Assembly: GCA_938015605.1 (NCBI GenBank)
Contig: CALLPO010000118.1
Coordinates: 1-5,929, forward strand
Direction of reading: 5' to 3'
Origin: an uncultured Candidatus Altimarinota bacterium
GTDB lineage: Bacteria > Patescibacteriota > Gracilibacteria > BD1-5 > UBA6164
DNA: 5,929 nucleotides
Made by a program: the position numbers and the translations under genes. Numbering within the stretch: the stretch's first letter is position 1; every line of letters starts with the position of its first letter. Shown piece after piece: positions 1-5,713 of this stretch. The notes beneath the pieces were generated by a model that was given only the letters and a program-made list of their open reading frames with translations, had not been told where the DNA came from and made no database searches.

Positions 1-735
1 ATGCAGAGATTTTATATAAAAGATTTAAAAATATCAGAGGATAATTTTGCACTGAGAGATGTGAATATTGTTTATCAATTGGTAAAAGTACTAAGAACAA
101 GGATTTGAGATAATGTGGTTCTTTTTGATGGTGTAGAAAACATTGATTACTTGTGTGAAATTGTTGATTTCTCAAAGAAAGAGATTCAATTAAAATTTAT
201 CGAAAAAACTGAGAAATTTTCAGAACTAGAAATTGATATAAATTTAATTCAGGCTTTTCCAAATAAACTAGATAAGGTAGAATATATTTTACAAAAGTGA
301 GTTGAGGTGTGAGTAAAAAGTTTTACTTTTTTTAGAAGCGAGCGAAGTCAAAAGCTTAATATATCTGCTAAGAAAAAAGAAAGACTAGAAAAGATTATTC
401 TTGAGGCAGTTGAACAAAGTGGAAGAAACCTTATACCTACATTATCTCTTCTTGATAAGCAAGTAGAACTTGAAGCTGAAAGCAAAAAAAACAGTAATAT
501 TTTTCTACATACAAAGAATAATAATTCTCAATTAATCAAAGATTATATTTATATAAATCTTAATAAAAAAATAGAAAATATTAATATTTATGTGTGACCT
601 GAATGATGATATTCTGAAACAGAAGTTTGAGAGTTTGAAGAAAAAAAGTTCACAAGAGTTCACTTGTGAAATAGAATTCTCAGAACTGAAACAGCTTGAG
701 TTGTTAGTGCTTTTACACTTTGACAAATGCTGTAA
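1..735 (+). CDS. rsmE: RsmE, 16S rRNA (uracil-1498-N3)-methyltransferase, TGA read as Gly
   Basis: This 244-residue protein is the SPOUT-class enzyme that methylates N3 of U1498 in 16S rRNA using S-adenosylmethionine, in the cytosol on the assembled small subunit. It opens with MQRFYI, typical of the family, so the ATG at base 1 is probably the true start although nothing upstream is visible. Residues 1 to about 70 form the small N-terminal PUA-like RNA-binding domain. The SERS motif is at 113-116. The C-terminal knot carries GPEGGYSETEV at 199-209 and LGNRILRTETA at 222-232, which bind the cofactor. Length is normal for the family (about 240). Ten of its twelve glycines are TGA, including all of those in the two knot motifs, so the standard code would leave only fragments. 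Arg115 is encoded by CGA. The stop TAA lies 2 bp from the stop of the convergent gene. Confidence 0.95.
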
Positions 736-747
736 AATTATATTTTA
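733..747. terminator. AT-only palindrome at convergent stop codons, possible bidirectional terminator
   Basis: Bases 733-738 (TAAAAT) and 742-747 (ATTTTA) are perfect reverse complements around the 3-base centre TAT. The element contains both stop codons of the converging genes (TAA at 733-735, and the complement of TAA at 738-740). A second, longer-looped pairing is possible between 711-716 (TTTTAC) and 732-737 (GTAAAA). The stem is purely A-T and weak, so a terminator role is inference from its position, where two transcripts must end with only 2 bp between genes. Confidence 0.25.
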
Positions 748-1142
748 GCAAGTATTTTTTTAATTTCTTTTGAGTATTCAAGAGATTTTTTTTTCAAAGC
801 ATTTTCATTTATAAGATCAAAATCATGAACAAGTTTGTTTCTTAATTTATGTATTTCCCATACTCTATTTAGATTAATTATTTCTTGAGGTTCTTGTTTA
901 AGAATTTCTCAGAATGTTCATGTGTATCATACTTCTTGAAGAATTTTGTGTAATAACTTATCTAAATCTATAATCTGTTCTTTTGGACTTTTGTTTACAA
1001 GAGTTCTTTTTAGTATTTTATGAAAGTATGCTTTTTTCTGAGTAGAAATTTTAGTAGATTTCTTTGAGAACTTAATTATTAGAAATAATCACAATAGCAG
1101 AGCTACTATTATTGTAATTATTAATATTGTATAAGTAGGCAT
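738..1142 (-). CDS. Small membrane-anchored protein with HEPN-like RNKLVH motif
   Basis: This 134-residue protein is visible only with TGA as Gly (4 TGA, no GGN). It has one N-terminal hydrophobic segment at about residues 4-24, followed by a lysine-rich stretch (27-47), so the body is predicted to be cytoplasmic and membrane-tethered. The rest looks helical. The most distinctive part is VWEIHKLRNKLVHDFD at 94-109, with R101 and H106 spaced as R-x4-H with a polar Asn after the Arg, as in HEPN ribonuclease-like domains. From memory, similar short membrane proteins with HRIRNxxxH motifs are common in candidate-phyla genomes and have no assigned function. The ATG at 1142-1140 follows an in-frame TAA at 1166-1164. 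The gene converges on rsmE and diverges from the IMPACT-family gene. RNase activity is not shown, because many HEPN-like domains are inactive or structural. Confidence 0.8.
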
Positions 1143-1162
1143 TTTAGATATTATTAATAGTA

Positions 1163-1168
1163 ATTATA
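1163..1168 (-). promoter_or_regulatory. Candidate -10 box for the minus-strand membrane protein
   Basis: The minus strand reads TATAAT here, ending 20 nt before the ATG at 1142, which would give a 5' leader of about 13 nt. No good -35 hexamer lies at 16-18 nt spacing. In DNA this AT-rich the hexamer is common by chance, so this is tentative. Confidence 0.3.
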
Positions 1169-1184
1169 TTATTGATAATAAAGT

Positions 1185-1207
1185 TTTAGTGCTGTAAAGC
1201 AACTAAA
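1185..1207. promoter_or_regulatory. Hairpin in the divergent intergenic region
   Basis: TTTAGT (1185-1190) plus GCT (1191-1193) pair with AGC (1198-1200) and ACTAAA (1202-1207), with loop GTAA and one bulged A at 1201. The nine-pair stem is the only one in this 87-bp gap with G-C pairs. It lies between the divergent starts at 1142 and 1230. It could be an operator half-site pair or an RNA hairpin in either leader; the sequence does not decide. The rest of 1143-1229 is featureless AT-rich DNA. Confidence 0.3.
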
Positions 1208-1229
1208 TTAATAAAATATTATATAAAAC

Positions 1230-1643
1230 ATGAAAATAGCTCTAGATCTCTGAGATAACAAAATTCCTGATTTTAAAAGAAAAATACTTCAAAATGTTGT
1301 AGTAGATAGATGATCTAAATATACAGTTGTTTGATGATTTGTAGAATCAAGAGAAGAAGTGAAAAAATTTATAAAAGCAATGTTGCAAGACAAATATTTC
1401 AGAAAGGCTACTCACAATACATATGCATATAGAATTCAACAAGAGAACTGAAGTATACTAGAATCCAAAAATGATGATTGAGAGACAGGTGCTTGAAATT
1501 GTGTTCTAAGAGAATTGCAAAGAGCAGATGCCGTGAATATAGTACTTGTAGTCACTCGATACTTCGGTTGAGTTAAATTACAAGCAGATAGATTTAAAAA
1601 TGTAATAGATGCCAGTAAGATATTTCTTAAAGAATTAGATTAG
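1230..1643 (+). CDS. IMPACT/YigZ (UPF0029) family protein, N-terminal domain only
   Basis: This 137-residue protein belongs to the UPF0029 (IMPACT N-terminal) family, related to bacterial YigZ and eukaryotic IMPACT, a Gcn2 regulator. The bacterial role is unsettled, with translation or nucleic-acid binding suggested. Family motifs are clear: ATHNTYAYR at 60-68, NDDGETGAG at 81-89 and TRYFGGVKL at 109-117. The familiar YigZ is about 200 residues because it adds a C-terminal ferredoxin-like domain (DUF1949); that domain is absent and the protein ends at TAG soon after the core. Eight of ten glycines are TGA. Arg110 in TRYFGG is encoded by CGA (1557-1559). An in-frame TAA at 1224-1226 forces the start at or after the ATG at 1230. 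There is no Shine-Dalgarno sequence, only an A-rich run before the ATG. Confidence 0.92.
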
Positions 1644-1661
1644 ATATTTACTTTTAATAAT

Positions 1662-1667
1662 TATAAT
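1662..1667 (+). promoter_or_regulatory. Candidate -10 box upstream of the unknown membrane protein
   Basis: An exact TATAAT lies 41 nt before the TTG start at 1709; a second exact TATAAT lies at 1690-1695, 13 nt before that start. Neither has a convincing TTGACA-like partner. The 65-bp gap 1644-1708 is almost entirely A and T, so one or both may be chance. Confidence 0.25.
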
Positions 1668-1708
1668 GTATTATTATATTAATTTACTATATAATTTAGA
1701 ATAATAAA

Positions 1709-2113
1709 TTGAAACAATTAATTTGATCACCTAAACCATACCCAATAACACCAATTTGACTCACTCAAAAGATCTGGGCTACTGGATTAATACAAGATTT
1801 AAATTCAAGACCAGTTATTAGAGTATGAGTATTGTCAGTATCTGTAATTGTATGATGATTTTATTGTTTAACAAATGGAAAATTAAGGGATATTATGTAT
1901 TGAGAACCAGTAGCTAAAATTGATGATTGAGAAAGATATGTCAACATACCCAGTTTTAGTTATTTTGCAATAATGCCAGAATTAAGACTATGATATGAGA
2001 CAACTAATGATAGTATAGTTAATACTAAGGTTCTTGTAAATGATACTGTAGCTGGTTGAATTTCTGACAATGAATTAGCACTTAAATATCAAAATGAAGT
2101 CAATAAACTTTAA
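1709..2113 (+). CDS. Unrecognised single-pass membrane protein, TTG start
   Basis: I do not recognise this 134-residue protein. It is open only with TGA as Gly (9 TGA, 3 GGN), in line with its neighbours, which supports it as real coding sequence. One transmembrane segment spans about residues 37-55 (valine-, serine- and glycine-rich). The N-terminal 36 residues carry several basic and proline residues (KPYPITPIG), suggesting a cytoplasmic N-terminus. The roughly 75-residue C-terminal part would then be external and contains DDGERYVNIPSFSYF (72-86) and VNDTVAGGISDNELALKYQ (110-128). It has no cysteine pair, catalytic motif or lipobox. The reading frame is closed by TAG at 1697-1699, and the only common start codon before the conserved-looking N-terminus is the TTG at 1709; the next ATG lies inside the C-terminal part. 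A small envelope protein or an assembly factor are both possible. Confidence 0.7.
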
Positions 2114-2130
2114 CTTTCTACTAAAAATTA

Positions 2131-2136
2131 TATAAT
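2131..2136 (+). promoter_or_regulatory. Candidate -10 box before the GIY-YIG gene
   Basis: An exact TATAAT lies 28 nt before the ATG at 2165. TTTAAC at 2109-2114, at a 16-nt spacing, is only a weak -35 match. A transcript from here would start near 2142-2144, inside or just after the left arm of the adjacent hairpin, and so would not form that stem. Confidence 0.3.
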
Positions 2137-2164
2137 AAAGCTAATTATTTTTTAGTTTTTTTTT
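2137..2164 (+). terminator. AT-rich hairpin with T-tract, possible intrinsic terminator
   Basis: AAAGCTAA (2137-2144) can pair with TTAGTTTT (2152-2159) with one G-T wobble, around a 7-base loop. The right arm merges into an uninterrupted run of nine T (2156-2164) that ends exactly at the ATG of the next gene. The form fits a Rho-independent terminator for the upstream gene, but the stem has a single G-C pair plus one wobble and would be weak. Confidence 0.35.
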
Positions 2165-2419
2165 ATGTGGAAAGTTTATATATTAGAATGCCATGATAAT
2201 TCACTCTATACATGAATTACCACTGATTTAAAGAGAAGAGAAAGAGAACACAATTGAGAGCTTGTATGAGGAGCTAAATATACAAGAGTGAGACAGCCAG
2301 TGAAGCTTGTTTATTCAGAGGATTTAGAAAATAGAAGTGAAGCCAGTAAAAGAGAATGTGAAATAAAAAAACTAACAAGAATTAAAAAATTAGAATTAAT
2401 TAATAACACATGAAAATAG
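2165..2419 (+). CDS. UPF0213 family GIY-YIG nuclease-fold protein (YhbQ/YazA-like)
   Basis: This 84-residue protein is a stand-alone GIY-YIG domain of the UPF0213 type, a widespread small family with suspected DNA-processing activity and no settled role. The GIY and YIG elements appear as VYI (4-6) and YTG (15-17), within a segment matching the family (LECHDNSLYTGITTDLKRR). R24 or R25, H29 and N30 fit the conserved RxxEHN region, and E64 in KRECEIKKL is the probable metal-binding glutamate. The catalytic set therefore looks complete. An in-frame TAG at 2153-2155 makes the ATG at 2165 the start; it directly follows nine T with no Shine-Dalgarno sequence. The last codons are ACA-TGA-AAA-TAG, so the protein ends TGK and overlaps the next gene by 10 nt. 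Under the standard code it would stop at that TGA, giving a classic ATGA overlap. Confidence 0.92.
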
Positions 2420-3036
2420 TATATCTTATTCCACCAAGTGAAGGGAAAAAAGTAGAGAATAAATATAGTGAAGAAACACTAAGCTATGATTTTAAAAAAC
2501 CAACTTCTATAGCAGAAAATGTAACAGAAAAAGATTTAAAATGCACTTGAAAAAGATTTGCTGAAGGTGTAGAATTAAATAAAAATATTAGCTCATCAGA
2601 AACTACTGAAGCTATTAATAGATACTCATGAGTTATGTTTAATGCTATTGATTATGCATGAATGAGTGATTCTTGAAAGAAATTCTTTGAAGAACATTTT
2701 CTAATTCTCTCTTGAATGTATGGAATTGTAAAACCTCTGGATAAAATTTGAAATTATAAACTTCCAATAGAATCTAAGTGATTATATGTGTTTTGGTGAA
2801 CTCAAATTATTGAAGAATTAAATAAAATGTGAGTTGAAAAAGTAGTAAATCTTCTCCCAGACAGTTATGCAAAATTAATATATTGAAAAAATAAAACACA
2901 ACAGAAAATATTTGATGAGTTAAGAGAATTTGAAATAGAAGACAAAATCTTTTATAATGAAGATTGAAAAAAAATGGCTCATGGAGTAAAAAAAGTAAAA
3001 GGAGAGCGGATTAAACAGTTGTGTGAGAAGGCTTAA
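2410..3036 (+). CDS. YaaA-family (DUF328) peroxide-stress-type protein, short form
   Basis: This 208-residue protein belongs to the YaaA/DUF328 family. E. coli YaaA limits oxidative DNA damage under peroxide stress, apparently by lowering free iron, and the fold has DNA-binding features. The family signatures are present: IPPSEGK at 7-13 (as in the PPSEGK subgroup), RYSGVMF at 71-77, LSGMYGIVKPLD at 100-111, YVFWGTQI at 126-133 and NLLPDSYAKL at 147-156. It is shorter than the usual roughly 250 residues: after KKVKG near 195-198, the region that aligns with the ARG motif of YaaA, only ten residues follow. Eleven of sixteen glycines are TGA. One CGG codon (3007-3009) lies at residue 200, a position not conserved enough to define its meaning. 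An in-frame TAA at 2404-2406 fixes the ATG at 2410, inside the GIY-YIG gene, implying co-transcription. The stop TAA is followed at once by TGA, which is Gly here and not a backup stop. Confidence 0.9.
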
Positions 3037-3052
3037 TGAAAGTTATAAAAAT

Positions 3053-3058
3053 TATAAT
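3053..3058 (+). promoter_or_regulatory. Candidate -10 box before the metallophosphoesterase operon
   Basis: An exact TATAAT lies 26 nt before the ATG at 3085, in a 48-bp gap made of near-repeats of TAAATATT and TAAATACT (about 3061-3083). No convincing -35 lies at the right spacing, so this is tentative. It is the most likely place for a promoter of the four-gene run that follows. Confidence 0.3.
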
Positions 3059-3084
3059 ATTAAATATTAAATACTAAATATTAG

Positions 3085-4002
3085 ATGCATCAATTAGAAA
3101 ATATAGTTTTGAATTTTAGTAACATCATTTTCTACTGAAGTTACTTAGTTTTTCCTTTTTTACTATTTTGTATATTTCAATATAAAAACTGGAAAACTCT
3201 AAAAAATACTAAAAAAATAATACTGATAATTTTGACAATATTGAGTTTTCTTTTTATTCAAGCACGTTTTATTGAGCCTAATATTATAACTATACAAAAT
3301 ACAAAGATTTCTCTATGATTAGAAAAAAGTATAAAAATTGCACTTATTGCTGATTTACATTTATGAGTGTATGCAGATGAATACATTTTAGAAAAAACAG
3401 TCAATAAAATTAATGAAATCACTGATATAGATTATGTTTTGATTGCTTGAGACCTTACATTATTTGATGAAAAAAAAGATGAAAAATATATAGAGGAATT
3501 ATTTAGTGCTATAAGAAATATTGAACCTCCAGTATATTGGGTATTATGAAATCATGATGTTCAAAAACCATGACCAGATGTTAGAAAGGAACTTATTAGT
3601 GTACTAGAGGATATATGAGTGCAGTTCTTAAATAATACTTCAGTCAAACTTTGAGAAGTAACCCTTCTATGACTCTGAAGTAACTGGTGATGAGAGGATG
3701 ATGTTTCATTATTAGATAGCTTGAACGATGATGATAAAGTAATTGTCTTAACTCATAATCCAGACACAACCAGTAAATATATAAATTCTCATGCAGACAT
3801 TACTCTCTCTTGACACACTCATGGATGACAAATAAAAATCCCATATTTATATAAAAAGGTTATACCAACTAAGTGAGAATTTGATGAATGATTAACACAA
3901 GAAAGATATACACAATTATTCATAACTTCATGAATATGAACAACATGATTACCTTTTAGATTTTTGAATCCGCCTGTTATTGATGTGTTAGAAATTAATT
4001 AA
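3085..4002 (+). CDS. Membrane-anchored metallophosphoesterase, YkuE-like
   Basis: This 305-residue protein has two hydrophobic segments (about 12-32 and 44-60) and then a calcineurin-like phosphoesterase domain. The binuclear-metal ligands are complete: D90 and H92 in ADLHLG, D123 in AGDLT, N156 and H157 in GNHD (155-158), H224 in LTHNPD, and H244 and H246 in GHTHGGQ (243-249). The architecture matches YkuE-type membrane phosphoesterases, whose proposed substrates include lipid-linked or nucleotide phosphates; the substrate here cannot be read from sequence. The two segments place both termini on one side, but which side is uncertain. Nineteen of twenty glycines are TGA, the most strongly recoded gene in the window. 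A TAG immediately precedes the ATG (3082-3084), fixing the start. The next gene begins 5 nt after the stop, so the two are almost certainly co-transcribed. Confidence 0.92.
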
Positions 4003-4007
4003 AAATT

Positions 4008-4751
4008 ATGACCTTACAAGAGCAATTTCTCATTCAAGTTGAATATATTAAAGATAATTTAGATTCAGAGTCTGAATATCCTTTTAATTTGGATATAGTA
4101 AAAACATTAGATATGTTGTCTTTTCATAAAAATGTGACATTCATTACGTGAGAAAATTGAGCCTGAAAATCAACATTGATTGAAGCCATTGCAATTGGGT
4201 CTTGACTAAATGGTGAATGATGATCTAAGAATATACACTTTAGTACCGAGAACACTCATTCAGAGCTTCATAATCATCTGAGAATTGCTAAATGATATAA
4301 GCAACCAAAAGATTCATATTTTTTGAGAGCAGAATCATTTTATAATGTTGCTAGTGATATAGATAGAATTGCAAAAGATGATAAGATTATATTAGATTGA
4401 TACGGGTGAAAGTCTCTTCATCATCAATCACACTGAGAATCATTCTTCTCACTCTTCACACAAAGGTTTTGATGAGAAGGGTTGTATATTCTAGATGAGC
4501 CTGAATCTGCTTTATCAATTCAAAAACAACTAGCATTTCTTGTGAGGCTTGATGATTTAGTAAAAGAAAATAGCCAATTTGTAATTGTTACACATTCCCC
4601 TATAATATTGTCTTATCCAAAGGCTAAAATATATGAGGCCACTCCTGAGTGATTTATTGAAAGAAAGTATTCAGAGTTAGAATGAGTGAATTTATATAAG
4701 GATTTTTTAAATAATCCTGAATATATGTGTAAGAAGTTGTGAATTGAATAA
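4008..4751 (+). CDS. ABC-type AAA ATPase, COG3910-like
   Basis: This 247-residue soluble ATPase has the full ABC-type nucleotide-binding set: Walker A GENGAGKST at 48-56, a signature-like SHGES at 141-145, Walker B ILDEPE at 161-166 and an H-loop VTHSP at 204-208. It resembles the single-domain predicted ATPases of COG3910, related to the SMC/RecF/OLD group rather than to transporter subunits, and has no coiled coil or fused nuclease. The function of that group is unknown. Fifteen of nineteen glycines are TGA, including all three in the Walker A loop and the one in the signature, which independently fixes TGA as Gly. An in-frame TAA at 3996-3998 leaves the ATG at 4008 as the natural start. 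It sits 5 nt after the phosphoesterase gene and 26 nt before a transporter gene; there is no evidence that it energises that transporter, because AEC carriers are secondary. Confidence 0.9.
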
Positions 4752-4777
4752 ATCAATAATTAATTATTTGAAAAACT

Positions 4778-5707
4778 ATGACTCTATTTTTATTATTCTT
4801 CTATAAGTTGATTCCTCTTTATGGAATGATTCTTTTATGATTCATTGCCTGAAAAAAGATGTGAGTACAAAAAGAATCAATAGCATCTCTACTGCTTTAT
4901 ATTATTGCTCCAGTTGTTATATTTTACTGAGTGTTTACTGTGGATTTAAATTGGGTTAATTTGAGTGTGCCATTTTTATTCTTTATTTTATGTTGTGCTA
5001 TTTCATTATTATTTCTACTTATTGGGAAAAAGGTGCTTTGAAATGATTCTAGAAAAAATATTCTAGCATTTACTGCAGGAACGTGAAATACAGGATATTT
5101 TGGTTTACCAGTTGTATTTGCTATACTTTGAGAAGGAGCATTTAGTATTGCTGTTATGGCCATTCTTTGATTTGTATTATATGAAAATACTTTAGGTTTT
5201 TATCTTACAGCTAAATGAAATTACTCAACTAAAGAAAGTATTCAAAAAGTAATAAAGTTACCTATAATATATGCATTTGCATTGTGACTTCTATTGAATG
5301 TTCTAAATATAGATTTCTGACAAAGTCTTGATACTACAATTACTACATTCAAATGATGATATACACTTTTATGAATGATGATTATTTGAATGTGACTTGC
5401 TGGAATTTCTCTTAAAAATGTTGATTATAAGTTTATTAGTCTTACTGTTTTATCAAAGTTTATAATTTGGCCACTTGTAGTATTTTTTATTATATTTCTA
5501 GATAAAGCCTACTTTAATATATATAGTGAAATCTATGCAGTGTTAATAATAATGTCTATTGTCCCACTTGCAGCAAATACAGTAGCACTTGCTACAGAAT
5601 TAAAAGTACATCCTGAAATGGCTTCTTTATCTGTTTTTCTTAGTACACTTATTGCACTATTTTATATACCTCTTTTTACAATTATTTTTAACTTATCAAA
5701 TATATAA
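4778..5707 (+). CDS. AEC (auxin efflux carrier) family transporter
   Basis: This 309-residue protein is hydrophobic along its length, with about eight to ten membrane segments in two halves separated by a polar stretch near 146-160, as in the AEC/PIN-like family (Pfam Mem_trans). Bacterial members are secondary carriers, often for small carboxylates such as malate, or of unknown substrate. The family hallmark is TAGTGNTGYFGLPVV at 99-113, and a second conserved segment, VPLAANTVALATELKVHPE, is at 272-290. The length is normal. Sixteen of 24 glycines are TGA and eight are GGN, a higher GGN share than in the other long genes, with several clustered in the hallmark motif. An in-frame TAA at 4757-4759 precedes the ATG at 4778; the TGA at 4769-4771 would read as Gly, so no start earlier than 4760 is possible. 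A TfoX-type gene follows after 6 nt in the same frame. The substrate cannot be inferred. Confidence 0.92.
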
Positions 5708-5713
5708 AAAATC

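Noticed and set aside
115..300. 61-residue plus-strand reading frame beginning at an internal ATG
   Set aside because: It is an internal piece of rsmE in the same frame, bounded by TGA codons that are glycine here.
532..726. 64-residue minus-strand reading frame
   Set aside because: It lies antisense to the conserved C-terminal knot region of RsmE and has low-complexity Ser/Phe/Ile content; it is a shadow.
2165..2419. GIY-YIG gene as a homing endonuclease or mobile element
   Set aside because: Stand-alone 84-residue UPF0213 proteins are ordinary chromosomal genes; no intron, inverted repeats or target duplication are visible.
3036..3077. Thirteen-codon reading frame starting at an ATG that overlaps the YaaA stop (TAATG)
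   Set aside because: Very short, Ile/Lys-only content in an AT-rich gap, with no support beyond an ATG.
4924..5163. 79-residue minus-strand reading frame
   Set aside because: It lies antisense to the hallmark motif region of the AEC transporter and has no recognisable family.
4008..5707. ATPase plus transporter as an ABC export system
   Set aside because: The ATPase is of the COG3910/SMC-like type and the carrier belongs to the AEC secondary-transporter family, which does not use an ABC subunit.
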